NCBI GenBank assembly: GCA_905250075.1
Contig: CAJNOP010000004.1
Location: forward strand, 3,471,764-3,535,763
Origin: Rotaria sp. Silwood1
Taxonomy: Eukaryota; Rotifera; Eurotatoria; Philodinida; Philodinidae
Direction of reading: 5' to 3'
DNA length: 64,000 nucleotides
In this document: one piece after another, positions 35,601-47,400 of the stretch
How the letters are laid out: every line of letters starts with the position of its first letter
Numbering within the stretch: position 1 is the stretch's first letter
Position numbers and translations under genes: made by a program
The notes under the pieces: model-generated
Told to the model about the DNA's origin: nothing
The model's input: the letters and a program-made list of their open reading frames with translations, nothing else
Databases searched by the model: none

Positions 35601-38600
35601 ACATGATGGTTTCATTCCATGACATGTTTCTTTTTCCATTAATTGATATTCTGATTGACATTGAGGTTTATCTCGACCTTTCAACATTGTACGAGAACGA
35701 GTACGCATTCCTGTACCACATGTTACAGAACAATGTGACCATGATGACCATTCGCTTACCATACACCTAAAATACAAATTTTGCTTTTCTGATCAATTTT
35801 TAATCATAAAAAGAATGGACTATTTACATTGCATTATTTGATGATTTTGAATTATCATTTGCCATTGTTGATAAACACGATGTCAAATGGCATGAAACCA
35901 TATCATACGTTCTTTGATTACAATGACTACGAAAAGCTTTGTCTGGCATAAGATAAGCACGTCGTCGTGTTTTGATTCCATGACCACAACTAACCGAACA
36001 TGATGACCATGGTGACCATTCAGTCATACGACATTCAGGTACTAATGCTTCCTCTTTAAAATAAATAAAACAAAAAAAGAAGTGATTAGAACATTTTTTT
36101 AAAACAATAATTTATTCAATAGTTTACCATAAGCATACATCAATTTTCCTGAATAATCATATTTTTGTTTCAATCGTTCATTTCGATGTTTTGTTTGTGA
36201 TAAATCAATATCAAGTGATGAATCTTGATGATTATTTTGAACTCTATGCAAATTTTGTGTACCATATTGATTATTTGGACATTGAGTACCACGAACAAGT
36301 GTACGTTGAAGAATAACACGTGCTACAGGCATTATTGGTTTACCTATCAAGGTTTGTCAAAAAAAGAAATACGTTAACAACAACAAAAATAAATTCTTAA
36401 TACTAACTCATAGGATCATGAAAAGGTGATGATGGTGACACAGTACCAGTAAGTGTATGAATTTTTTCTAGTGGTATTGTTGGTAAACGACTTGACTAAA
36501 ATGAAATAATATATTTAATCCTTATACAAAGAAGCAAAGAATCAACTAAACCTACTGTATATGTCGTTCCACTATCAATACCAGCATCTAATGGATAAAG
36601 ATCTTCTGAATATTGTTCAAGCCATGTACAATTTGACAAACATAAATCAATTGAATCAACTCCTATTTATAAAGAATAATATAATTTTATTCATCAGTAA
36701 TTTAAAAAAAACTTCACTAAATAAATAATGAAGCATGAACTAAAAAAAAATATACCTGTAAACCAATCAGGACTAGGTGAAAATTTGCTAACAAAACTCA
36801 ATTTAGGATGATGAGGCGAAACTGTAAATACATTCATTGTTGATTCAACTTCATTAGATGATAGTTTTAAAGGTTGAGCAAATAATAAACTACGAATAAC
36901 TCCATTGAATGACTATAATAAACAAGAAGCACCATTTACACATATACAACAACAATAAACATAAAAAGACATTACATATGATACAACAAAAGAAAAGAAT
37001 TTTCTTTATCATGTTCTAAAAACGAAAATCTACCTATAAAAGAATCGGTTGATTTTATATTTTCATCAATATATTTATTAACGAGAGATAATCGATGAAA
37101 ATTACGATTAACTCGAATAGCTTGATGCCACGATGAACCGGACATAAGAAAACGTAAACCAACATATCCTCTGTTACGTTGCTAGTAGAATTCAATAAAA
37201 ATAATTTTCATTTTTTTTTTCTTTTGATATACGTATATGTATTTATATATATATATATATATACTAACTTCATTTGCTAATTCTTGTTCAAGTGCATGTG
37301 TTTCACCAGTTAAAACTAATTGACTTAAACCACGATTGGCATATGAACCAACTTGAAACATTGAATAATTGGAATTATGAACAGCACCAACAGTTGTTGA
37401 AAAATGAGCTAAATTAAAACGGAAAAATGTATTGACATGTTTTAGTTTCTTCAAGGCTAGTGTATCCAATCGAGTTGAAACTTTTTTTCTCATATATACT
37501 ATGCACTCTTTGGGATGGATAGTTTTTAGGGTTTCGAAAAACATTGCTCTGCTGATTGTTGGTAGCTTTTATAAAATAAAACGTGTGTCTTTTTCGATGT
37601 CTTCGATATTTAGCTTGTTTATTCGAAGAATAAAAAATGGAAACGTGCTCATCATAAACAATGTCTAGTGTTTGTAAATGGGATCTCGAAAAAACGGAGG
37701 TGAAAATTAAGGTCATTGTGATACCAGTGTGTTATCCGTGATAACATGCGAGAACTTTAAGTCTATAACAACTTTTGTTCTATTCATCAAGATATCTCTG
37801 ATATTTCAAATTTTTCTGATGAATTATTCTCAAAAATCTTCCGAAAAGATGACAGCAATAGTCTAAAGAAAATTTTCTTTACCTGTTTTTGATGGCCAAT
37901 CCTTTTTATGTGTTTCTGGTGACCAAAGTCCTTTAAATGTTAATTGATATTTTGCTTCACCGCATGCACAACATTGTTGCATCATTTTCTTCATATGCAT
38001 TTCTAAATAGAAATAATATCTCATTAAATGCATGATTGATTATTTTATAGAATACAAACGATCTTCGCACATGGTATACGTAAGAGCATTGTCATCTTTG
38101 AACCATGTTGTATCTGAACGTACAACAGTAGCTCTATATAAATGAAAGAGAAGTGTATTGTTATTAGAATATTTTCTTGGAAAGAAATTTTTTACTTAAA
38201 TGAAACACATCCTTGTGGATGACGTGGTGCAATCCAATCAACAGATATAGTATTTTTTAATTTATCTGGATTTGCATCTGTAACACCACCAGGACAATTA
38301 CGTTGACTAATAATAGCTTCTTGTGTTAATTCATCATTAGTATTTGTTGATGGTAATAATTCAAAATGCCCTATCAGTCGATATGGTTGTTCATCAGACC
38401 ATGTTGATGGTACAGCAATAAGCATAAATTCTTTAAATGATGATTGATAAAATTGGTTTTTAAAACCATTTAATGAAACTACAATGAAATATCTTTTATT
38501 ATTTTCTTCCTAGTCTCAAATAATTTCAAAGATACAAAAAAATGAAAACTAAATATTACTTTTATATGTTCGTCCTGGTACATATGTTTTAAAACTACCT

Positions 38601-38734
38601 TCAACTGTTATACGAAAACCATTATCACCTGGTGTTTGTGGTACTAAATATCGTGATGAACGAAAACAAGTTGGTGGTTGTGCAAAAATAATATTGTTTA
38701 AAATAAACAATTGTAAAAACCACACAATCAGCAT
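29669..38734 (-). CDS. Secreted F-spondin-like protein with two spondin-N domains, eight TSRs and three Kunitz domains
   Basis: Exon right ends to left ends on the minus strand: 38734-38560, 38478-38196, 38133-38060, 38002-37883, 37408-37269, 36912-36756, 36662-36556, 36495-36408, 36343-36128, 36053-35828, 35766-35381, 35317-35069, 35011-34901, 34843-34769, 34702-34478, 34420-34301, 34245-34189, 33379-33288, 33232-33079, 33029-32923, 32857-32773, 32712-32518, 32460-32364, 32310-32200, 32132-31942, 30337-30149, 30093-29911, 29841-29669. The 28 exons keep frame and give 1461 residues. Domain order: signal peptide (MLIVWFLQLFILNNIIFA), reeler, spondin-N, two TSRs, Kunitz, TSR, Kunitz, TSR, second spondin-N, two TSRs, Kunitz, two TSRs, stop. 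Each TSR has the W-x-x-W-x-x-C and C-G cores. F-spondins are matrix proteins in axon guidance and adhesion. The frame could be split into two genes near 34478, but the in-frame GTTAGT/CCTAG intron there argues for one. Confidence 0.88.
30827..31179 (+). CDS. Candidate small two-exon gene nested in the F-spondin intron (69 aa)
   Basis: Exon 1 (30827-30943) starts ATG and reads MYFTRDRYAKLIRNIVIEN onward to DEDHK, followed by a perfect GTAAGT donor. Exon 2 (31087-31179) follows an ACAGGACAG acceptor, starts KYNNIEQLKNDIDKENEKK and ends ETDDR before TAA. Both exons are in phase 0. The product is charged and probably coiled-coil, with alternating Leu/Ile and Glu/Lys. Codon choice resembles the real exons nearby. 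I do not recognise it. It could be a bona fide small gene, or a captured fragment of a longer coiled-coil gene, since a possible acceptor (ACCATTAG) lies just before the ATG. Confidence 0.4.
31448..31682. mobile_element. GC-rich hairpin MITE, about 235 bp, with perfect 36-bp terminal inverted repeats
   Basis: The left terminus 31448-31483 begins AGTGTCACATATCCAAG and the right terminus 31647-31682 is its exact reverse complement. The inside is strikingly GC-rich for this genome. It repeats GGGAGA/TCTCCC blocks that pair further (GCGGGAGACGC against GCATCTCCCGCGGGAGACG), so most of the element can fold. The right end continues CTG-TA, which resembles a Tc1/mariner-type CAG tip with a TA target. 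The left flank has decayed. The ORFs on both strands across it come from the palindrome itself. Confidence 0.75.
33380..34188 (-). other. 0.8-kb intron splitting the second spondin-N domain
   Basis: The donor is GTAATG after codon ...EYS and the acceptor GAATAG precedes LWNYGDFASDGLKQVAE. In the first spondin-N copy the same region is one uninterrupted exon (37269-37408), so this intron is specific to the second copy. No element was recognised inside. Confidence 0.65.
37083..37181 (-). other. Possible 99-bp cassette exon inside the first spondin-N domain
   Basis: Within the intron between the exons 37408-37269 and 36912-36756 lies an open stretch of 33 codons, starting QRNRGYVGLRFLMSGSSW. 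It is bounded by a good acceptor (TTCTACTAG) and a GTTAAT donor, and both are in phase 0, so it could be included without a frame change. The second spondin-N copy and known F-spondins have no matching segment. Skipping it gives the conserved domain, so the main CDS leaves it out. An alternative downstream donor (GGTAGA) would break the frame. Confidence 0.35.
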
Positions 38735-41248
38735 ATTACAATTGGCGTTATCTATATTAAGAAAAAAAACACTAGCATTTGTACGTCTTAATCAGGAAAA
38801 GCTAATATTCTAGGACACGACTAACAATCAGGATAGCGTACAAGAAAAACTAACAATAATAAGTAAGACAGAGAATTATATGTTTGTATACAGAAAGCAT
38901 CCGGAAGAAAGAAGAAAGTAGTAAATCAATAATAGGCGAGAAAGAATAAATCCTGCAAAAAGAAATGAGATGATGATAAAAAGACGGCTTCTTTTCTCTA
39001 TCGTCTTTCTATTTCTTTTCTACTTCTATTTCTTTCTTTTTTTTTTCTTTATATCTTATTTTTTTTCCTAAGACATAAATTGACGACAATAGGAAGACAT
39101 GACGATTGAAGACATATTCGATAATAGCTAATCATGTCAAAATATAAACAAAATGCTGTTCATATTAAATTTATGTATAACCAAATAAACTTTTTCATAT
39201 TTCATGAAATGGAACGATATATGATGAGTCGAAAATAATGAAGTTTTTATTATTTTTATTATACTTGACATTTTCTGTTGGTCAATTAATCAATAATTTA
39301 AATTTCATTGATTGAATATATGGATGATTTACTCAAGAAATTTGTATTTATTTTATCCTTGAAGACATTTTAACTATTCGAAAGAGATAAATATATCGAA
39401 AAGCAAAAGTCCAGATTGATTGATAATGATAGGATTTCTATGGCATAAATGAGAGAAACAAAAATAGCTACTTTGATAGATAGTATCTTACAGACACACT
39501 AACAATATGAAACATATTGTCGTTAAACGATAAAACAGTTGGTATTACCTAAATGAGAAATTTTTCTTATATCCTTCATTGATTAATATTCCTATGAGAG
39601 ATAAATGAGATATCTCTAATGTAATATTATGAATAGAAGAAAAAGATATTAGCCTAAGTACCTTCTATATATATCAATGAGTTATTCCAAAAATGACAAT
39701 CTCAACATAAAATAATTTTTGAGACTTTCTCTCAAACGTGGAAAACAATGTATCCATAAGTTTACTTGGTTTCGCTACTCAACAATTGTTTATTTATGTA
39801 GTTCTCGTAATTGAATAAAAAATGACTATGAAAGAAAAACATGCCGTTGAATATAGAACAATAATTGATCAACTCTTTTGATTACTTCGATTTAGACTAC
39901 TAAAAAACTCCAAAAACAAGTTCAAATATACTTAAGGCATACCAAGAGTAATGGCAGTAGTACTATAATACTTTATCAAAAAAGACTTCGGGATATTTTC
40001 TCTGTATATACAAATACTAACAAGCCAAACAGTACTCTATAGTATTTCATTACTCTTTATTTGATATAATAGTATTAGAATGTTGATCAATGCTGTTCAT
40101 TTCTGATTTAGATGGATAAGGCAAATTTTCTCTTTTATATTTAAGTCTGTGTTGTATTGCATTTTCTTTTCGTCGATCAGACTCAATTTTGTGGAAGCCC
40201 AAAAGATATTGAACACGTAGTACAATTCAGTAGATAGCTGTGATCAAACATATTCATTGCCGTATGAATGATAGTCTTTCTAAAACAATAGGTAAATTAC
40301 AAACGCAAACTGATTTGAGTCATGACACTATTAAACAAATAATCTTCGATCATCTTCAACTTAAAAAGATTATCGATTGTTGTATATTGAAGCGTCAAAC
40401 TTTAAGATTGATCATGAAAGATACGGTCTTGATAACCGGTCTGGTAAATCATTTTTCTCATCCTTCACGGAACCAATCCTATTACCTTTCAATTGTTCTG
40501 AAAGGTGAAGTCTGTCCGTTGAAAATAGAATATAATTTATCACAAATTATTCTCACTTGAACAATACAAATTTTAATGTCGAACCATAAGTTGTTTTTTT
40601 TATTCATCTAAAGTCGAGCTTGACAACTTTGATCGAAATTTTAATATTATCATAGCAAAACAAGAATGATCAAATATCACAGAATTACAGAGCTCTATTT
40701 ACAATATCAGTATTTGTTTATATAGAGAAAATTTCCTGAAGCATTTTGCCAAAGTATTAGTATGTTACTAATATGACTCTTGGTATGTCTTATATAAACT
40801 TTTTATCATACTTTCATATAATTATATTTATATTGTTCCTTATCCTTTTTAATGTTTCATTTTGAACAAAAATAAAAATATGAGCACATAATGATATAAT
40901 CATTTTAAGTTCGTGTAAAAAGTCATTTATTCTTTGATCGAAAAACAACGAACATATCTAGTATATAATCTATTTTATGAGCGCAATAGACAGCAAATAA
41001 ATGAAATATAGACAAGAAAAAAAAAGGTATATGCGTACATACAGACTACTTATGAACATAATAAACAAACAAGTAATAAATGAATAAACAATAATTGACT
41101 TGTTTTAGTGTCTAGAACGACAAGTACACGCACACGCACACACACAGAAAATACATACAATGAAATAGAAGTAAAAATGAGATATTAATTAATGACTTTG
41201 ACATATTATTATGTCATTCAAATGCTTGTTTTTAAAAATGTTGTTGTT
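38735..41248. other. Intergenic region upstream of the F-spondin-like gene
   Basis: It holds the promoter side of the F-spondin-like gene and the 3' side of the AT-hook gene. A pyrimidine tract lies at about 38990-39070 and a CA-rich run (cacgcacacgcacacacaca) near 41120-41150. One decayed mariner-like fragment (40240-40560) is listed separately. I see no other gene. Confidence 0.55.
40240..40560 (+). pseudogene. Probable mariner-type transposase N-terminal fragment
   Basis: The frame reads SLSKTIGKLQTQTDLSHDTI followed by KQIIFDHLQLKKI. This fits the second helix-turn-helix of mariner transposases: a TI-x-x-L, a G/DLSHxTI turn, an IIxDHL block and a basic end. The upstream bases in the same region give GSPKDIEHVVQFS before a stop, which resembles the preceding linker. 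After LKKI the resemblance stops and the rest of the frame looks random. No DDD catalytic domain or inverted termini were found nearby, so this is an old fragment. Chance resemblance is not excluded. Confidence 0.4.
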
Positions 41249-42101
41249 TTATTGAACATTATTTGGTGTAGGCGTAGCTGTTTCATTAACTGATGCGACA
41301 GATCCGGTTATTGATGGTGTTGCGGTTGATTTTTTTGGTCGACCTCGTTTTCTAGTTGAACCATCAGTACCGGCTAATGCCTTAGGTTTTGATGATGATT
41401 TTTTACTACTACCAGATCCTGATGGACGACCACGTTTTCTTGCTGGTGATGCTTCTTTTGATGGTGTTGCTACGACAGCTACAACAGTTTTTTTTGGTGA
41501 TGATCCTGATGGTCGTCCACGTTTTCTCTTCATTGGTTCATCAGTAACAACTTGTTTTTCTTGTTGATATGAAACTGGAGTTACTTGAACCTAAAAACAA
41601 ACAATAAAATGTCATTTCTATTCAAATAATGTTCGTTTTTTTTTTCTCATTTACTTGTGGTTTGCTTATGCCATTGATTTGTTCATGTGATGCACTACTC
41701 TTCGACGGTCTACCACGTTTTTTTTTATTTAAATCGACATTTGTTGCTGTAATTTCTTCTTTTTTGTTTTTTAATGCAGCAGTAACCTTTTTAGTTGATG
41801 AAGGTGTTTCACCTCCTTTTGGTGGTCGACCACGTCCACGTTTTGGTGTAGCAGAACCACTACTTCCTTTTATTGTACTTCCGGATTTTGGTGGACGACC
41901 ACGACCTTTTTTTGCACCTGCTTTGCCTGATGATGATGGATTAGTTACACTTTCATCTAAATAAGAAATATATTTTGATTAGCAAAAACATGCATAACAA
42001 GAAATTTCTTTACCATGAATACCATTATATGTTACACCAGTATCCATTGGTAAAACACCAGCACTATCGTTTAGAGCAGCAATGTTATGTTGTTGATCCA
42101 T
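41249..42101 (-). CDS. AT-hook DNA-binding protein (HMGA-like), six AT-hooks, 3 exons
   Basis: Exons 42101-42014, 41956-41655 and 41590-41249 on the minus strand join in frame to 243 residues, starting MDQQHNIAALNDSAGVLPMD. Six AT-hook cores are visible: two GRGRPPK in exon 2, one KKRGRPS near its end, and KRKRGRPSG, ARKRGRPSG and RKRGRPKK in exon 3. Each core is flanked by Lys/Ser/Pro-rich linkers. AT-hooks insert Arg-Gly-Arg into the minor groove of AT-rich DNA, so a nuclear chromatin-architectural role is likely. No other domain is seen. Vertebrate HMGA proteins have three hooks and an acidic tail. This one has six hooks and ends in a neutral Thr/Pro/Asn tail, so it is HMGA-like rather than a clear orthologue. 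Confidence 0.85.
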
Positions 42102-43201
42102 TATTTAAATGATATGAATATATATATATATATAAATCTGTGGTAGATAAAAAAAAAAAAAAGAACAAGAAATGTCTTCCCGAGATTGACCGCTATCTGT
42201 CTAATGATAGAGAAAGAACAAATGAACAATGATCAATTGATGATATCTCTTTGTTATATGATTGGCCAACGAGAATCAGACTAATCCGAAGAAAAATATT
42301 TTCGAAATAGTTTTTATAGAGAATTCTTTAAATCAATTATTTAATAATTTTTTTTGTTTTTTCATTTTAACTAACGACGAAAAAGAACATTTTATCCTCA
42401 AAGTGACATCTGTTATTTTGATCAAAAATTTCTATTGGATCAGTCAAAAATAAGATTTAATTCAAGTAATATCTCTTGAATATTAAGCTTTTTTTTCCTA
42501 ATAAACAAAAACACACGCGCATACACACGGGAAAAAGATACTGTACACAAAAAAAAAAGCCGATGCTCGAAATAGAAAAAAAAACGAAAGGCCGGGTATT
42601 TAAAAAAACAACAAATGAACCCGTTCTATATACTTGCTCTTATATATAGAAGCAACAAAATGGTCACATCAAAGTTTTTATACATATATACAACAGAATA
42701 ATGTTTGTTATTTCTAGTTTTTTTTTTCATCATCAAATGTACATAAAGCCAAAACACAAATTCATATGTAAGAGAGAGACAGTGACAAAAAAAAATCACA
42801 GATGGAACAATGACGCGTACTGTAATATAGAGAATAGTAGATATACAAATATGTACAGAGAGAAAAAAAACAAAAAAAAAAAAGACAAGACATGAAACTG
42901 TTCATCAACTTTATGCACGAAAACAAAAAGAAAAACTCGAACAATAAACCGAACAAACAAACAACAAATCAGTTGATTGTGAAGCAATGAAACGCAACAA
43001 AAAAAAGAGAGAAGAAAAAATGTAACATGAAACGAACTAATGGTGCTAAACCGGGAAAATGACCTCTCTCTCTCACTCTCACTTAATTTACAACACACAG
43101 AAATAAAAGTAATAGATACCTGAAAAATGGTCTGGTTGTTATACACACACACATATTTTATGTATACATATATATGTAAAATTTTTATGTACAAATATTT
43201 T
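42102..43201. other. Region between the AT-hook gene and the second ankyrin gene
   Basis: It contains the AT-hook 5' flank with a (TA)n run at about 42118-42134, then the 3' UTR side of the ankyrin gene, which is rich in A tracts, GAGA and CA repeats (42490-43160). Frames on either strand are low-complexity and unsupported. Confidence 0.6.
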
Positions 43202-44418
43202 TTACATCATACCGATCTGATTAAATACAGATTCATCATCGCCATATAAATCAATAAGTACACCTAATACTTGAGGATGCTCATGTGCAAGTGCCCATTC
43301 AACAAGTGACATATCGCCGGTTTTACGTCGTTCTTCATAACGACGCCAATCACTACCATGTTTAAGTAAAGTAACAACAACAGAACCTTGATTACATTCA
43401 ATAGCTCGTTCTAATGGAGTTTTATCTTCAAAGCCAGGATAATCAACAGGAAAACCACGTGTTAATAAATAATCTATTATATCAAGGCGACCAAAACCTA
43501 TGGCAACATTTAATGCTGATTCACGAGCCACCGAGATGCAATACTAACATGAAATAAAACAAATATATTTCTTTTCACATAAAACACTCAAGAAAGAAAT
43601 AATGATGATATTTAAAAATATGATGTAAATATTATCTTTTTTGTCTGAAAATTTTCTATTGAAAATGTTGTACACTCCATAAAGTATCTCTAGATTATTT
43701 TCACAAATCTTCAAATCGAAAAACATACAAAAAACAAACCACCCTAACCTATCAGGTTTAAATAGACTAATCCACGAGTTATATTTTTATTTTCATTCAC
43801 TAAATAAATTTAACTGAAGAAAAATACACCTATTCGTTGATTTTTTTCTATAAGAAAAAATATGATTCATATTTTCTGTTTAGTTTTTCTTCACTTATAA
43901 GCGAGATTACTTAATGATGCATAATTGATCACATGAGAACTCAAAACATTCTGTTATTGTTGTTCTTTTTCTCTTTTTTTTGTTAATTTTTATTGATTCC
44001 TACATTTTACAATAATCAGACTTACAGGATTATGGCCGAGATGAAGAAGCAGATCAACCATAGCAAGTCTTCCATTAGCAATAGCTGTATACAATGGTGT
44101 ATGTCCATTTGAATCAAGTAAACATGTATCAGCTACCATTGGTTGCTGTCGAAGTCGACTATGTAAAAGAATTATTCCCGAAACATCATTTGTTCGAACA
44201 GCATGATGTAAATCAAATTTCGGTTGTTGTACTTCAGTCTGTTGTTGTTGCGGTTGTTGTTGTGCCTGTTGCACTTGTTGATGTTGAACTTGTTGTGTTG
44301 ACTTCGTTGTATGTAATGGATGTTGATAAGGAGCATAATGTGTACGATGTTGAGAAATCACCGGACCACTATTATGATGATGATGAGACCGATGATGATA
44401 ATTACTCTCAGTCAACAT
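43202..44418 (-). CDS. Ankyrin-repeat protein with His/Gln-rich N-terminus, 2 exons
   Basis: Exons 44418-44026 and 43543-43202 on the minus strand join in phase 0 (donor GTAAGT, acceptor ATGTTAG) to 244 residues, starting MLTESNYHHRSHHHHNSG. The first 70 residues are low-complexity, with a His run and then Gln-rich HQQVQQAQQQPQQQQ. Ankyrin repeats follow: HHAVRTNDVSGIILLHSRL, TPLYTAIANGRLAMVDLLL, SALNVAIGFGRLDIIDYLL, TPLERAIECNQGSVVVTLL and a last degenerate one, MSLVEWALAHEHPQVLGVLI. The Gln-rich head suggests a nuclear or condensate-forming protein, but that is inference. No orthologue is recognised. No in-frame stop separates this ATG from upstream sequence for about 30 codons, so a longer or spliced 5' end is possible. 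Confidence 0.8.
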
Positions 44419-47400
44419 ACTACTTCTGATTACGATGGAATTAAATAATATTTAAAAAAAAAATCTAAAAGTAAAAGCATACCTCAGTTAGAAAAAGAGA
44501 TATACGTGAAAATGACCTTCTCCTTCTTCTCGTCATCGTATTCTTCTTCACATTACCCTAGATCGATGGTCTAACATACACTCAGTGCATCTCTCTCTTT
44601 TCTCTATTAATCGAAAGAGAAAGAAAAAAAAGAAATAGTGAAAGAATTAAACTCGATATCCAGGTTCTTTACCTATTTTTTTTTTGTTTTAAAAAGGTAT
44701 TATAAATAAAACCTCAGAAAGAAAAAAAAGAGTTCTTTTTATTCTTAAAAATTCTTCTGTATTCAAGTGTTTCTCGATATGAGCTGCTGATGCCAGTATC
44801 AGCTGTTGAAATAAGCAATAAGACGAAGAAGCAAAAGGAGAGAAAAATGGATCATATCAGGACAATTGGCCTCCACGTTCTATAGATAGCGTAATAGCTT
44901 TGTCATCAACAATCGCTCGTTCACATCTGTGATGGACGGGATGGATATGGTACACGTTCCTTTTTCTTTTTTCTACGTCCTTCCCCATTCTCCATCTATT
45001 CATGCATCTCTTTTGTTCGATAATTTTATTGTCAGCTACGCACAACAACGTAAGTCCTTGTTCTCGAAAGATACGTACACAATACTCACAAAAGAAAAGA
45101 AAAAAAAAAGAACGAAAAGAAAAAAGTCCTTTGTCTATAAATCTCCTATGAATGCGTTTACATACATATATACTAGCAATCACTAGCACATGTAGATATT
45201 TTCACATTAGCTACTTGGTCGACGACTTACTGTTCCGACAAGCAACAATGCATCTGTTTTTTTTATTCTCGAGTGGTGCATTGATGTGTCTTTCTTCTTT
45301 TTTTCCTCTATGCTGTGCAACTAGTTGCCTCAAGCATGCCCGCCACATTCAGTCAGTCAATCATTCATTCACTTGAAGATGAAAGCATCATCATCGTCAT
45401 CCTTTTCGTCCCTATTACTACTATTACCTTTTCCTCTTTCGTCTAGCGAAAAGTAAGAAACGAAAAAAAAGCACTCAACTCAATATAACTAGAAAAAAAA
45501 CGGCAAACAGAAAAAAGAAATGATTCAACTGAAAAGAAATAGGAATGTCGCTGTTTCTGCTGATGGCTAAATCAATAATGCCAGAATACAACGACTCGTA
45601 GACGTGTGCTTGTTCTCTTGCGACTTGCTTTCTTTTTATTTTCTATTCCTAAAAAAAAAACCGCATCTATCAGCTGCTTATTGAATATATAAGCATTGAG
45701 AATTCAATGCCAGAATGAGAGAAAGAAGAGAAAAAAAAAGAAAAAACCTGGAAGAGCAAGAACAGACAAGTCATCGTCTCGTCTCATCCGGAAACATTCA
45801 GAAGCCAAGGGTTGCTGTACACGATCTATTAGAAGCATATGTAGGCAACAAAAAGAAAAATGCAGCAAAAGAATAGAATTATTTTCACTCACTGTTTGTA
45901 CTCATATGAATCGACGCGATTGCGCTCTGTGTATAGAAAAAAAAATGCAAGAAAGATAATTAGAACACAAGAGAATAAGCCAACTATTATGTTAGTTGAC
46001 TAGAACATTTTTATAGAATAATATATACTTTGAGCGTCATCGGAAGTAACGTTAATCATACAAAAAAAAAAAGAAAAAGAAAAAAACTGATAAACAATAT
46101 GAACGTTTTTGTTCGCTTATCAAACTTCTTTTTCATTCACATCTATTTTTATCTATCATATCAATGAATTGATAATAGACAGTACACATTCATACAAAAA
46201 CCATTAATATCCTACACTGATATTCAATGCACTAAATAGAGTTATTGTGACATTTTGTCAATGCAAACTACGTATGATAGAAATATGCAATATATAATGC
46301 GTTGTTATGCATATGTAATCAATTGTTTCAATGTATTTATATCTGTAAATCGAGGCTTTTTAATAAAAATAAAAATAAAGAAAAAGAATTTTTTTTGTAC
46401 TTGAATATTTGTTTTTCTCTCATCGTTAAATATTTACCTGACAATGTAATAATTATATTAAAACTAAAGAGAAAAAGAAAACAGCATATAAACATCGACG
46501 AAAGAAAAAAAAAAAGAAAAATAGAAGGATCCTATGATTATATACATGTGCCACGTCAATGATGACGCACAACTATCCAATTGGATGTTGTTTCACCATA
46601 CGATGACGTTAGGTCTTACATCATCAACATCATGTGATTACTGTTCAGGCTGGGCAAAGGATTATCTATTTAAAGGGTTATACATATGATATATCGAAGA
46701 GATGAATGAACTTAACATAAAAATAAGAATTATTGAACAAGAACAGAGAAAAAATTAATAAAAACAAATAAAATACCACAAAGAACAATTTTCTTCTATC
46801 AAAACTTCTATTCGATCAATTATTTTAGTAGACGATAAACATCAATTATAAAAAAAAATCGAAAAAAGAAACCTATCATTATACTGTCTAAAGTGATCAC
46901 CTTTGTTATATATGCCTATTCGTCATCGCCTCATCCATTATCATCTTGTCTTCATACAATTGATTGGAGACGTGATTAGAGATATAGTTGCAAAAAAAAA
47001 AGGAGGAGATATCGACTATATGCATAATACAGATTATCTTAAACAAAAACATGTGGTTAATTAACTTCTCACTTTCATTTAATTTTCTTTTTTTTCTTCT
47101 AATTGAAAAATCAAAAACAGATTATATAAATATATAAATTAGTTTTTTTAGGACATAATTTTTGACCTCGGATAAGGAACGTTCGATGCGTATGTGTGTA
47201 ATAAATACGTCATATGCTAGGAGTAGAGATAAAAAACACAAAGAAAAAAACCGACATATCCAAGGTTTTTTTTTTTCTAAAGCTACTTGTCTATGCCAAG
47301 TCACTATTTGATGAAAGAAAAAGATAACGAAATGAGATGTAGTTAAATTTTGCTATTAAAAAAGAAATAGATACATAATGATAAAAAAAATATTGTGTCG

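Noticed and set aside
41629-41964. Plus-strand 111-codon frame
   Set aside because: Antisense shadow of the AT-hook exon 41655-41956, whose splice sites and repeated hooks are convincing.
44094-44429. Plus-strand Val-rich frame of 111 codons
   Set aside because: Antisense of the His/Gln-rich ankyrin exon; the Val runs are the complement of CAA/CAC repeats.
45696-45959. Lys/Arg-rich 87-codon frame
   Set aside because: Low-complexity purine tract; the opposite strand is equally open and neither shows splice sites or family similarity.
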